Part shown: piece after piece, positions 50,087 through 62,782 of the stretch
Position numbering within the stretch: position 1 is the stretch's first letter
Layout of the letters: each line of letters opens with the position of its first letter
NCBI GenBank assembly: GCA_013398055.1
Contig: VZRS01007670.1
Location: forward strand, 434,001 to 498,000
Reading direction: 5' to 3'
Source of the DNA: Ifrita kowaldi
Taxonomy: Eukaryota; Chordata; Aves; Passeriformes; Cinclosomatidae
DNA: 64,000 nt
Program-made: the position numbers and the translations under genes
Notes under the pieces: generated by a model
What the model saw: only the letters and a program-made list of their open reading frames with translations
Databases searched by the model: none
What the model was told of the DNA's origin: nothing

Positions 50087-52894
50087 TGGCAGCAATTTCT
50101 ACTAGCTGCATGATGATTCCTAAGTTACTTGCATGCTTGCAGGCAGCCCAACCATTTCTCATTTTCTGTTACAGGCTCTCAAAGGTGCAGTGTATGCTAA
50201 AGAACTGAAACTTGGGATATTATTAAAACATTCCTTTGGCAACTACTACGCTATTGAGCTTATGATTCTACAAATATTATCTCTTGACATCTCAAAGTTT
50301 GTCAATAACTCTTTGCATGCTGGGATGTGCAACATGCTTAAGAACTGCAACTATTTAATGATGCTTCATTAATTTCAGTGGAATGCTGGGAGGCATATTT
50401 TCCAAGTGACATACTTATATCACTGTTCTGGGAATACATCGTGTTTTGCAACAATTACAACATCCAGAGGGCAATAAATCAGTTAACTGTATTCCTCTAG
50501 GCTCAGAAAATGAGCTAAATTGCTGTTTCAGAAACAACTTTTCCCCAGCTCATTTAAAAGAAGGAGGTTTAGGAAATGGCAAGTGAGGTGCGTGTATAGG
50601 TGCGTTAGAAGGGCATCATGGGGGTTGGGAGTAGGATTCTTTCTGTCACAGTATATGGCTAGAAATAATGACAAAAATGTGCTGTAAATAACCTATTGCT
50701 ATGGAGCAAACTGAAACAAGAAAATAAAACAGGTACTTATGTTCTCTGCATTTTAATCAAGATGATGGCTCCGTAGTTTTCTTCTAGCTGTGGAGGTAGA
50801 GACAAAAAATAGAACAAAATTCTGTGGTAAGAAATTGTTTTAACTCCTGATGTCCCTCTCCATTGTAAATTTGGATCCATGCGAAGGTTTTGATCTCTGT
50901 GAAATACTGTGGTGTTCTGAAGATAAAAATTAGGAATTATTGAGTACCAAGGACTATTAAGAATTATTCCTTGATTATTGGAACAAACACACACATATAT
51001 TTATTATTCACATGTGTGTTTGTGACATATAATTCTCTCGGGTGTTGTTACTATTTTTTACCCAAACTTTAGTGTCACTCTGCCTACTGTAAAATAGCAC
51101 AGCAGAATTGTCAGGTGGGAAAAAGAAAAAAGCCAACAAAACACTACCAAAAAATAACTCCCTTAAACAGAGAGTTAAGAAGCATTATACCCTTATAACA
51201 GCAATCTTTATTGTGAGATATGCTAAAGCGTATTGCAATATTCTGTGGCTTTGAATTGTTGGGCTTTTATTGTGGGATGTGTGAGTGCCTATGTATACAC
51301 ATACATCTATATATGTATATGCATATCTATAGATGTGAATAGATACATGCCCACATTTACAGCTATCTGTGTATATCTTACTCAAGTTCATTAAGGCTGA
51401 CGTCTTCAGAAAGTCATACTTTAAACACACTTGTGCACCCACACATCAACACAGAAAATTTCTCACTTTTTATAGTCATAAGGAGACTTGAAAAGGAATT
51501 CAGTATCTCACAGGCAAGAGTTCTTCATATAATGTGAAGAAAATGTATTCAGATCCTGCTTCACCTTTTATTGCTATACAGGCAAAGAGCTTTGAAACTA
51601 AGAAACTTTTATAGGTGTAAAAATATGTAGAAATGTCTGCTACAATTAAAATACAGGGAAATACTGGAGCATAAAGAAAGGGAAATCATATAAATGAAGT
51701 GCATATTTCCAGTCCAGTGGGCTGACTGTGGAGATTGGGAAATGTATCTGCAAAAATATTGACAATTTGCTACAGTTCCGGAGACTGGGTAAACTGCAAA
51801 GATTTCTTCTAAAATAAGACGCAGAAACAAATTTGGGATAAGCATCAATGTCAACATTGCGTTGCTTAGTTGGACTGAAAGAAAAACTGTGAACATGACA
51901 GAATCTCCAATGTACCTCTGCTTCTAAATTTACTGTATTTACAGCTACAGTGAGAAATGCATTTTATCTGTATTTAGCTAATTTAACTCTTGGGGAGGAC
52001 TGATTAATATATTTAAATGAGTCATTTTCATATGTGAAGCTGCACCTCCCAGACCTGATAACTAACCCCTAGAATTATTCATCCCTTTACTGTCATGTCA
52101 AAACCACAGTCAAAGGGATGACTCCTGTTGACATACTCAACTGAACTTTCAATTCACTCACTCAGTAGTGGGTGGGATAAGACCTACATAATCTTGCAAA
52201 ATACTTGTTTGTGCTTGATTCCCTGTTACCACAGCACCACTGTCTGCTAGATATAATTAGCAAAGTAGACTGCAGCGTGTATTCAGTCTCATGCATAGAG
52301 CACATGCAAACTGCAATGACACCTTTGGTTGAAGAGTACACCTGCATATCTCCCCCAGACACATGTAAACATGTATACACTAATAAGATGCCATAAAGCA
52401 CAAGAGATTTAGGTTTATTTTTTTCCTATAAATTCTGCCCTTTTCTTAATGTGAAATTGAATCATAGTCTTAAATTAGCCTATCTACAAAACATGATTAA
52501 AATTAAATGTGTATATATATATGTATAAGTATCTATGTGCCAGGGTTCTCCATCAGTTAATTTTGAGAAATATAAAATATTTTCTCTTTTTGTGAAAAAA
52601 AAAGCCTGCATTGGAGCCTCTTACTGATAGTTGCACTTCAGTAAGTGTTGCTTCTACACTGTACTTAATATGATCAAGATCTGAGCCCTTGTGAGTTGTC
52701 CTTTGTATCAATCTGCAATAATAACCCAGACTGTGGTACACATAGAAGTGAGTTTTCTTTTTCTAATCTAACCTTTGAGTTAGAAATGCTGGCCATTGTA
52801 GGTTTTCTGTACAAAGATTGGGTTGACAGAACATACATTTGATTTCTGTTACTAGATAATTGAAAGGATGAGGCTCAATTCATGACAAGCCAGA

Positions 52895-53190
52895 GCAGAA
52901 AGATGTGGACCAGTTGAAAAGAGTTCACTACAGGTGAGCTATGAGAATGATCAGTTGTCTAAAGAAAATATAATCCATGAGGAAAGTTGTAAAGAACAGT
53001 GGTTGTTCAAACTGGATAATACCAAACTTGTGTGGGCATAACAAATAAAGACTAAAAACAGCGAGGGAGATTTAGGTTAGACATTAGGAAATATCTTGTA
53101 ACAGTAAGGATGCCTAAGGACTGGGTTAGAGGTTTGAGGAAGGTTTTGAAAACTTCACTGATAAGAGTTTTTGAAATTAGACTGATATCA
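52895..53190 (+). mobile_element. Old CR1/L3-type LINE remnant
   Basis: The plus strand follows the 3' part of an ancient amniote CR1/L3-like LINE. Early on there is a TGAGAATGATCAG block and CATGAGGAAAG, then TTGTTCAAACTGGATAA; after an apparent internal deletion comes GGGAGATTTAGGTTAGACAT, followed by TAGGAAATATCTTGTAACAGTAAGGAT and a weaker GAGGTTT...GAAGGTTTTGAAAAC part. The terminal tail is missing or too diverged to see. Divergence and deletion are much greater than in the two CR1 copies at 8523 and 25364, and the orientation is opposite. Confidence 0.75.
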
Positions 53191-54157
53191 GCTGGTATAG
53201 AAACAAGTGTAGTTCTTTCTGTGAGGGAAAAAGAGATAGAAAATATGATCTATTGATCTTTGTAATAGCCTTTTTCGTCCATGATTATATCCTTTGTATC
53301 TCCTCAGGATTGCTTTCAGTTCTCTGAATTAGCTAAAATATATAGGAAGTTCTTTGTTAGAGAAAAGTTTTATTTGGTATTTTTAAAAAGAAATACATTT
53401 TCTGTAAAAATTACCGCTCTTAAGAATTGTTGTGGGCAAATGTATAAACTGTTGTTTTCTGTTGTAATAAAATTTTCGTTGCTTAGAAATTCCAACAAGC
53501 AGGTACTAGTATTGTGCCTTCTGTTGTCTTTTAAATGCTGGGTTTTTTTTTTCTTAGAGGTAGGAGAAACATATTTAGATCTGGTTTCTTGTATTTATTT
53601 TTTTTCCCCTGGGCACAGGATAATTATGTGTACATGAAGATAAATGTTTGAGTTTTTGAAACGAGTAGCTATGAAAACAATTTGATCATGCAATTCAAAT
53701 TTTATCAGAACTTTGAAAAACAGACATGAAAATAATGATATTTTGCAGCAGAATTCCCATTAAATTCCTCATGGACAGAGCTGACTAAATAGTGTGGACA
53801 GTTCAGTTGAACTTGAACTATGTGGTACACCCAGGATGAGAAACATGAACTAGCAGCAGGATAGCTGCCATTATCTTGTCCATCCTTAAAATGATTCCCA
53901 GGAAAAATGCTGCATGAAGAAATATGGTTCATATATAGTGGGTATTAGAACCAGCCTTCGGCTGAATCAGGAAGAGTTAGTTTAAACAGGGAGGTGAGGA
54001 GGGCATTCTTAGGACCTGGCTTGGATATTGGGAGGTTAAAATGCTGGAAATGGAAGTAAAGACTGTAAATATTGGTTTGGCAATGGATTGACAGTCATAT
54101 GCGGGTTACAAATTTTGGAACGGATAACTTACTGAATTTTTAATGGGATTTTATGTT

Positions 54158-54187
54158 ATGCAGACATCCTTTCACTGATGTCTGCAT
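54158..54187. repeat. Perfect 11-bp inverted repeat with 8-base loop
   Basis: ATGCAGACATC (54158-54168) and GATGTCTGCAT (54177-54187) are exact reverse complements around the loop CTTTCACT. The stem is shorter than a typical microRNA precursor and does not extend cleanly outward. Confidence 0.9.
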
Positions 54188-56747
54188 TTTTCCCAGTCAA
54201 ATAATATTTTACATTAATGTGGCATGTCTGTTTTGATTTGGTTTTCAGGGAGCTATTCTAGGGTTTTAAATCAAGCAGTGAAATTGCTGCTCTACTGTAT
54301 GCAAGTTTGCAAGTGATTAGTAAGTAATATAAATACCTATTTCATCCAGTTGGTTGACAGAGGTATAAGGTTGTACAATTACAAATACAGAAAAAAACCT
54401 CAAGCAATCCAAATGTAGCATATACTTTTTGTTTTGTTTTGTTTTTTATGAGTGGTAGGTTATGTCTGAACAGCAAGAAAATAGATAAAGGAGATTTGTC
54501 AAGACATGGAGGGAAAACTGTCCCAGGTGGCTGGGTGATCACAGAGAACAAACTCTACAAAAGTAATGAGATTGTGTGAAAGGATGGAACTGCACCACAA
54601 TTGCTGGAGAGATGATAGATAGTCAGAAAATATAATTTCAACCAGCTCATGGAGTTTCTATTTGTTGACTGGTTTTAAGGAACTTAACCATAACTTAACT
54701 TAAGCATTTCTTCTTTACAAATAATTAAGTCAAAGTCCACTAATGCTTTTACAGCGTTCAAAATGTAACCTCCAAATTTAATATCTTTGCACTTTATGTA
54801 AGTTATACTGTATTTCTCCCTCTCACAGAAAAGATTGGCCTATTAATAGTGTCCTTTTCAACATATGGGATTATATTCTGTCAGTACTTAAACGGGACAT
54901 GGTTCTTTTTTTATCCTGAATCCCACTTGTACTTGTAAACTGATGATGCAGAGTTATCAGTGTTAATTTTGTTACAGAAATCTTGCCAGATCTTTCTCAT
55001 TGCCTAATGATTATCTGTGCTCTAGCTTGTATTCTATCAGTTTCCCAGAATTCACTGTTCTTTTAACCTTATTGAGTGATTTATTTTTGCACTCAGCAGG
55101 CTCTGAATATTCATTTTTTTATATCACAGAACTGGATTTTTACATGCATCTGTTTTTGCAGTTTTTAAAGGAAAAGAAATATGTGCAGCCTCTTTCAGAT
55201 TTTTTGCAGTCTTTTTGCAGAAATCTCCACATTCTCACTGATTCTAACGTAGAGAGGACGGAAAATGCATCTAAACAACTTGAATTCATGATTTTTACAA
55301 TTCTTTTAAACAAAAATATGAAATTAAGTATTTTTAAAATAGAGATACAAGTAAAAATAAATCTTTCTTCTCTTTCGGACTCAGGGTATCTCTTAAACAT
55401 TAAGAAATTATGGTTCCTCAAAAAAAATTCATCCTATTTCTGCATCATCCCCACCTTGCCAGTATTGACAGACCATTAAGTTAAAGGCCTGTGGCTATTT
55501 CTTGTATCATTCTGTTAAATGTTTATATAAAATTTGTAAGCATGCTCAAATAGCTTACACAAGAAAGTGCTGATAAATTAATATTGAGCTACTTAAGTCA
55601 TATATGGTAATGTCTGTCCAATATGTGATGGATAAAAATTAATTCATTTAGCAGTACATGGAGAAAAAGAGGAGCCTAGAGATGATTCTTCCTTTTTATT
55701 TCTTTTCATTTATTTTTTTGGTTTTTTTTTTTTTTAGTTAGTTTGTTTTTGTTCATATTTTTGGTTTTTTGTTTTTTTGCAAATGGGATCAAAAAATTCT
55801 CTGCAGATGACCAGGAACTAAGGCAGAGGACTACTTAAAATATTTGAGATATTAGGAGAAAAGAATTTTAGGTTGTTCCATTATTTTTAAATAAAGAAGG
55901 TGGTAAGCCCAAATAAAAGTTCAGCATTGTAAGAATTTGAGTACTTGGCAATAATGCATTAATAGTTTTGGTGGGAAAATAAAATCCACAAAGGAAGCCT
56001 GAAATTGGAAGCTATAGTAATGCTGATTCAATTTGCCAGATACAAATTTCTTCATTTTTCATCCCATGGAGATACTGCCCAGAACAGAAGCACCAGCTGA
56101 AGCAGACTTTCAACATCCTCATTCTATTATAGATATTTAATGGGAGTTTAGCTTGAGTTATGAATAGCAAAAATCTATCAACCGAGAGTGCCTTGTGTAG
56201 GCTTAGGGAATCAAAACAAAAGTCGTGCCTTTGATACGGCATTGCTCTGACAAGTGCACCAGCACAAAGTTAGCAGGAGCTTTACTGCACTGCAATGTTC
56301 ACCTTTCTACCGACTAATCTTTGTGCAAGGTTAGAAGCTCTGGGGCTTCTGGTATGTGTGAGACTCGAAAGTGTAAATAGTGTTGGGTTTTTTGGAGATG
56401 AGTTAGACAGTCTTGACCTAAGTAAAAAGTATGGGAAAACTCAAAGGTGTGATTTTTGCAATTTATACAGATACTGTCCTTGTGAATAAAATCTCTGTGA
56501 TCACTGTGGAAATTCTCTACTTTCTTCCTGACAATGAGAAGTAATCTTGTTCCGTCAAGATACCTTAACATAATTTTCACAGTGGAGATAGGATATGAAT
56601 TTATTATTATGGGAATCAACAGTTACTTACAATAAATGCATCATTAGTATTTGGCACTTGCAAATATTAAAAAATCCTCCAAACCCCTTAATTCCAAATC
56701 ATCTGCAGGGAAATTAAAACTAGAGGTAATTTAGTGAGGTGCTCTTG

Positions 56748-56758
56748 CCCCCCCCCCC
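56748..56758. repeat. C11 homopolymer
   Basis: Eleven uninterrupted C between TCTTG and AATTC. Confidence 0.9.
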
Positions 56759-57367
56759 AATTCTCCACATTAAAAATTGGAACCCTGTTCTGCTACATTT
56801 TAAAACAGTTCAGTATCTGCTATGGCATGCTAGGAAATCTGGTTGTTGTTTTTTCTGTATTTCTTTTCTTTAGAAGCTAAAGATATTTGCTAAGCCATTT
56901 TTGTCTTTTACTGCAATCAAAGATTGTAAGTGTAATTTCTCATCTGCCTCAAAAATACTTGAGATTTTTCCTCACATGCCTGTTGTGCTCTGGACACAAT
57001 CTATCAGGTTTGTAAGAGTCTACTAAAAAACAGAGACAAACAAAAAATAAAAAGAAAAAATAATAATACATATGAACATCCAAATCTTTGGTGATTCAGG
57101 CTGCAAAGAATTCTTGAAATAAGATCAGCTTTTACTATTTTAATAATCCAGTGCACCTAAACAATTACAGTATCTTAGTCCCTTCAGTGGCTGAGAAGAG
57201 CAAATTATAATTTTGGTGATATAAGGGAGGAATTGATTCACATTGATCAACGAAGCATTTTCATTAAGGGTGCTCTGTGGTAGGGATTATGTATTTTTGC
57301 ACAAAACATGAGCAGATTTTTAACTTTTACATAGAAGCCATTTGTCCTAACTTTCCCTTTGCTCTAA

Positions 57368-57399
57368 GCATTTCTTTTATTCTGCATTTCTTTTATTTT
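57368..57399. repeat. 16-bp tandem duplication
   Basis: GCATTTCTTTTATTCT at 57368-57383 is followed by a copy at 57384-57399 that differs only near its end. Confidence 0.85.
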
Positions 57400-59579
57400 A
57401 CAACTTTAGGAACATTCCAGATAAATGCTCATGGAAACATGAGGAAACCTAGTAACAGAGATGTTTTATCACTCAAAACATTGAATGTTAATCTCCTTAC
57501 CTTTTTTTAGAATGAACCCCTATATTTTGTTTGTTCTTCTCAGCCTCCACCTGTCAGAACAACTATGAGAATCAAGGTTTTTCCATACTAAGGCATGCCT
57601 TAAAGTAGCTTGACTGCTGGATGTGGAACCTGGCAAAATAAACAAAATTGAGTCCTAGAAATGCAGGGAGTTTGGCATGAATCCATCAGCTGTTGACTGA
57701 TCAGGATTAGGTGGTGGACTTTTAAAAGGGATTTGTTCTTCTCATCACACCTATTTCTACTTTTCAGGTTATTTTCCTGGTAGATTGCATTTCTGAGATG
57801 TTCTGGTGTTTCAAAAACATGGAAAATAAAATCTCTACTCCATATTTCATATACTTTATTTTTGTTTTTTACTATCTTGTAATTTAGAGAACTTTGTATC
57901 AAAAAGAGCTATCTACTTCTATTTAATTTTATTTTATTGGCTGGTTGCCGTTTTGGTTTGCCTGGGTATTTAGCTGAATGTTTTCTGGTGGTGTTGCTCC
58001 TTTGTGGAATCTAAAAAGCTCAAAATCATGTTTTGAACTGTTAGTTATGCAAAGCAATTGTAGAAATACAAATAGACACAAATGATTATCCTAAGCCTGG
58101 AGAATACTAGAAAGTTTTCATCTCTTGTATTTGATGTACGTGAATTGTGCAAGCCTCTTGTATGTAATTTAAGTAGATAGTTTTAAACATGGTGATTTCC
58201 TGTGCTGAACTAGCGAGCTTCCACATTCTGTAAGGACCCAGTATGTATGGAAAACAGAAAGATACAATTTTAAAAGCTGAGAGAAAATACGTTATTGGGG
58301 GCATATAAAGAGATAGAAATTAACTTGCTCCAGGGATAAATAAAAAACAACTAGATAATTTTTGTTTCTAGATATTGGAGAAGGCTTTTCACAACAATTT
58401 TAGGAGACTTCACTACCTTGGACTGAAAATATTTTAAAAGAAAATAGGTGATTTGAGATAGAGTAACAAGTAGCCAGTTTGATTTCAAAAAACCAATTCT
58501 AAATAATTATTTAATTTCCCTCAATAAAAAGTACAGAAAATATTTTCTTCTACTGTGTTTTCCCCTTTGCATCTTCGACATAATGGCATTTAAAGCTTCA
58601 TTATGTTTTTAAAGTGAAAAATGTTGTCTTAAGATGTATGAGCATGACAGAACGATGCTGTATGATTTCCCTTTGAAGTTCTGAAAAAAATTTTTTCGTC
58701 ACGTTGTGTGACAATTTCTTAATAAGAAGATGTTGGTGGAGTGGAAGCTCAATGATTTTCTGTGTGAGTGGCAAGGGTTTTCTTTGAGTTAAAAAGACTG
58801 TGAAAGTACACTGTAATGTTTATATCGATCTAGACACTGTCTATAGCTTTCTTTATTACATTTTCTTATTTTGGCATAATTTATTTATGACTAAATTACT
58901 CGGTGGCGTTTCAGGAAGATCAAAAAGAGGTTTTCTTGTTATTGTAAATCCCCTACAAAAGCCAACCCAAAAACTTATTTTAATTGTTAAAAGCTTTACT
59001 AGTGTAAGAGGAAACTCAAAGAAGTAAAAAAAGTGGGTATGATAAATGTAGTTCACAAAAGACCTGCCTTAGCATAATACACAGTGTTTACTTAGGAACA
59101 CATTATAAAATGGCATGTTGTTCAAATGAAGTCTTATCACCACTAAATTATTTATATTTCAGTCTTAAAATGTTCTAACATTTTAACAGTTTTAACAAAT
59201 AAATATTAAGTGACTCATACTTTTTTCTTTCTTCTGAAAAGACAAGTATCTCTAGCTGTCAAAAGCTCTGTATCATTTATGAGCTAGATTTCAGTCTGAT
59301 TTGTTTTAAATTAGATTGCTTAAATATATTTTATACGCAATCCAGGTTCATGAAGGATCAGTTATTCATTGTTACATTGGAAAAATGCAGCTTTATATTT
59401 AAAAAAAAAACAAACAAAATCATTTGGGGCAAAACTCTACCCGTTCACCTTTGTGGTAACTCTCTGGAAGACAATATAAAGCTGTAGATCCTGGAGATGT
59501 CATGTATCATGATAAGCAGATGTTGATTACTCACACTTGACACTGTGTTTGGCCCTTCATGAGCAAATATCAAACTTAC

Positions 59580-59684
59580 TCTTCTGCAAAACCATCCACT
59601 AGTCCAGTGTGCTAAGTTGTTCAATGGGGGCAGCCTTTCCGTGAGGTTCTGGCGCTCGCCAGGCTCCGTGTGTTTGATCTCCAT
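59580..59684 (-). other. Candidate coding first exon (unconfirmed)
   Basis: On the minus strand an ATG at 59684 opens a frame of 35 codons that reaches a strong splice-donor core, GTAAGT (59579-59574), in phase 0. The segment MEIKHTEPGERQNL is polar and has no hydrophobic signal. About 117 bases upstream lies a TATA-like TTAAATAAGG (59810-59801), and the stretch between carries several CpG, unusual in this CpG-poor window. The last exon base before GT is A, not the preferred G. I do not recognise the protein, and no partner exon is evident. It could be an alternative first exon of a neighbouring gene, a lncRNA exon or a chance combination. Confidence 0.2.
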
Positions 59685-59800
59685 CAGACTCTTTGCTCTG
59701 CCATGTCAGGCACACCTGGGGCTGAAGCGGTCTCACGAGCAGATCTGCTCACTCACATCGTCTCGGTGCTGTTGACTTCACGGGAGCTATGATGACGCTG

Positions 59801-59810
59801 CCTTATTTAA
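59801..59810 (-). promoter_or_regulatory. TATA-like sequence upstream of the candidate exon
   Basis: The minus strand reads TTAAATAAGG, followed downstream by CAGCGTCATC, which contains a TGACG half-site on the other strand. This is suggestive only, because TATA-like strings are common in A/T-rich DNA. Confidence 0.2.
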
Positions 59811-62081
59811 CTGCTGTCTTACTTCAGAGGATAATCTGATTTAACAGTGATTTACATTGTCTGTGCAGGAGCGTAAATGATTACTCAAGGTACAACATCA
59901 CAGAGGATCAAGTGTTACCTCTTGAGAATGCTACATTGATGAGATACACATTGTAGGATTTAATGCATAAACAAACGTCTTTTTGGCGTACACACTTTCT
60001 AATTAGGGTTCTTCTAGAGTTACTCTTTTATAGACAAATTTTTTCACGGTAACAGAAAATAAAAATCTGGAACAAACAGGGGAAAAATATTCACAGTGCA
60101 GTATTTTTTCCAAAATGTATACTTTTTCCCTCATTACTCGATTTGTATTAATTAAAACTAATTCCTGGGTGGTCAAAGACACAAGGTGAAAATTTCTTCA
60201 GGGTAGTTTACACTATCTTAACACCCTGGTGTTTTATTGCTAATTTTCACATTTTCGCTGCAATTCCTCATTGCTTTAGTGGACTGTGAAATTATTCTTT
60301 ACTCCCATACAATGGGGTAATATGCAATAGTCTGTTAAACGGAAGACCTTTTTTCCAAGTTTCAATTTTTAAATTCAGTCTTTATGCTCTTTACATTTAA
60401 AAATAGTCTTATTTGTACTCTGCCACGAAAGAAGTGAATGAATGTCACCATTTCAGCACTTATGGCACTCTGATCGCACACATTCTCTCTGGTGTTAACA
60501 TGGTTAAGTAATGAAGGAGTCTAACCAGCTGTCTCGGAATGTACCCATTAGCCAGAAGAACCCTTCTAAAGGTCCAAAACAAATAAACAAAAAAACAGAA
60601 GTTTAATAAGGCAAACTGCAAAGCTCCTTGTTTTGGAGTTTGCACCACTGCCTGCAGCCTAACAATTTTTCAAAAAGGTTGGCTTTTAAGATTCTAGTAG
60701 ACCCACCAAGCTTGGTGTTGGTACTTAGTCTGTGTTTTTTTGCTTTGGTGGGCTGTGGAATTAGTTTTGTCAGGTGGTTTAAATCAAAACTTATTAAAGA
60801 CAAAGGGGACACTGTAAAATGAAAGCAAAGACAACAAAAGCAAGGAAAAAGAAACCTAACCAGTCCCTATACATTACAAAGTTGACCTTGCATTAGTTTC
60901 CCTCTGGCAAAGAGGAGATACTATTTTGCTAGAAGTCAGTTGCCTCTAATTAGCCTGGGTAGGAATTACCTCGCCCAACTCAGTTGTTTTAAAAATTGTT
61001 ATAAACTGGACATTTAGCTCCTCCTGTGGTCAGTGGGAAGACGTTGACACCAAGTAATTAATGCACTTCAGAAAGAGGAGCCTGAGAGCAGTGGGAATTG
61101 TCTGGAAGAAGTCTTTGGACTGGATAAAAAAGGAGCCTATATAAGTATATTATACTTGGATGACTAATTTTAGATGGGGGAGGCTGAAATGCTTTGTTGG
61201 CAATTAGCCTTAATACGTCCCTTGCTGCATATACAGTTTTTCATACTTAAGGTATTTATCAAGTGCCCTGTACTCAGCATCATTTCCCAATTCGGTTTCA
61301 GGAGTAATTCACAAAAATATTTAAGAATACCTACAGGAGGAGCCATGCAGTATATTTACTTTCTGCCCTAAAGTATCTGTAGGAAGTTCACTGCCTTATC
61401 TCATGTTTAGCATTTTAAAGGAAATTTTGTTTTCTTCTTCTTTCCTTATCAGTATGTCTAGGGTGTTGTTTTTTGGGTTTTCTTAGGTTGTTGGGTTTTT
61501 GGTGGTTTTTGTTGCTCTTGTTTGTTTTATCTGTACTCAGTGTTCTTGGAAATCATATTCTTAGATTGGGAATATCTGTTTTGTGATTAATTTGGTTACA
61601 AAAGTATTCAGATCTTTCACGTAAGTTTTCAATTTTATAAAGCATAAGTAATGTATTCAAGAGCCTTTGCCACATAGAACTTTGAATACTGCCATGATAA
61701 AAATATTTACTACTGTAGAAAATAATTTTTGCTAAGAAAAACTTAAAAAAAATGACAGTTTGAAGGTGAAGGAAACCTTAAAACACGAACTCCATAGGTA
61801 ATATGGTGTTACATACTATTTGTTAATTAAGAGCAATACGAAGTTGAGTTGCATTTTGTTTGTAGTATTAAGATGAGTGTTACAGTTGGTAGAAAGGAAT
61901 GGCTTTTGGATACACAGGTCTCTTCTTGATCCTATTATGTACAGTACCAATACAGGTATTTATGAAAACAATTGACTCGAAGTATAATACTTAAACCTTC
62001 TGGCGTTCGTGTCATATGTGTCACATGAGTGATACACCTACGTTTAACTTCAGTGCTGTGGTGGGATTGCCTTGCTTAGGG
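59811..62081. other. A/T-rich non-coding DNA, no gene seen
   Basis: No exon or RNA gene is recognisable. A G/T-rich low-complexity tract lies at about 61463-61528. Frames stay below 70 codons. Confidence 0.55.
61463..61528. repeat. G/T-rich low-complexity tract
   Basis: Irregular GTTGTTTTTTGGG- and GGTTTTTG-type units. Confidence 0.8.
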
Positions 62082-62782
62082 AACAAATTCCCACCCAGCC
62101 ACTCAGTCACTACTCCTTCTGTGGGAGTGGGTGAGAAAATCATCTGAGAATGCTGGTAGGCTGAGGTAAAGACAGGGAGGTTTCTTACTGGTTACTGACT
62201 CGGGGAATATTAAATTTCTTGCAAATTAAAGTATGTTCAGGTAGTAAGGAACAAAATCAAGTATTAAACCAACACTTTCCACTTTAACCCATGCCCAACT
62301 TCACTCTTGGCTCCTCTACCTTCCTTACCACCACCCCTCAAGCAGCACAGGAGAGTGGTGAATTGAGAACTGTGGTTAGTTCCTAACAGCTCCTCTCTGC
62401 TGCTCCTTCCTCTTCACACTTATCTCTTCCAGCAAGGGTCCTTCTCATGGGCTGCATCTCCTCTAGGATAAATCTGCTGCTGTGCAGGCATTTCTGCTGG
62501 CTGCAGGGGAATGTATTCTTCATTGCCTGGACCATCTCCCCCCCTTCCTTCTTTTCTCACCTTGGTACTCATACAATTTTAACACTCTTTCCCCCCTCTC
62601 ACTACTCTGTTGTCAAGCATTTTTCTCTTTCATGAACATGCTTCCCCCAGGCACCACCAGCCTGGCCGATGGGCTCAGCTGTGTCCTGTGGTGGTTGCAT
62701 TTGGAGGCAGCTGAAACTGGATTTGTCTGAAATAAGACAGCTCCCCACTACCAAAACCTTGCCATTTAGACCCAACTGTCCA
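62082..62782 (-). mobile_element. Avian endogenous-retrovirus LTR, diverged
   Basis: The right edge reads CCCCACTACCAAAACCTTGCC then ATTTAGACCCAA; on the minus strand this is an LTR start with GGCAAGGTTTTGGTAGTGGGG. Further in, the minus strand has GAGCCCATCGGCCAGGC, which matches the same LTR type. The left part (CACCCAGCCACTCAGTCACT, then GTGGGAGTGGGTGAGAAAAT and AGGTAAAGACAGGGAGG) resembles the terminal module at 3633-3895 in weakened form. The middle is C/T-rich with CTCCTCTACC, GGGCTGCATCTCC and GGCTGCAGGGGAATG blocks, reminiscent of repeated CACGGGCTGCAG units in this LTR type. No retroviral genes flank it, so it is a solo LTR or fragment. Frames of 62 and 82 codons through it are not host genes. 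Confidence 0.6.

Larger units (their letters stand above)
46884..52894. other. A/T-rich non-coding DNA, no gene seen
   Basis: No exon, RNA gene or clear transposon is visible. It holds a TTA/TTG microsatellite (48152-48196), an adjacent T and G homopolymer pair (50063-50081), a TA/TAC-rich stretch near 51290-51350 and an (AT)n run near 52511. Confidence 0.55.
53191..59572. other. A/T-rich non-coding DNA, no gene seen
   Basis: No exon or RNA gene is recognisable. The longest frame of the window (plus strand, 55000-55479, 159 codons) lies here; it is rich in Phe, Leu, Ile and Lys, as expected for A/T-rich chance frames, and shows no domain. The block holds an 11-bp-stem hairpin (54158), T-rich DNA near 55715-55780, a 16-bp duplication (57368) and a C11 run (56748). 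Confidence 0.55.

Noticed and set aside
55000..55479. 159-codon plus-strand frame, longest in the window
   Set aside because: Composition is what A/T-rich DNA gives by chance (Phe, Leu, Ile, Lys, Ser), no domain or splice context is seen, and an overlapping 93-codon frame on the other strand shows that stops are simply sparse here.
62447..62730. Overlapping 62- and 82-codon plus-strand frames
   Set aside because: They fall within the LTR at 62082-62782 and run antisense to it.
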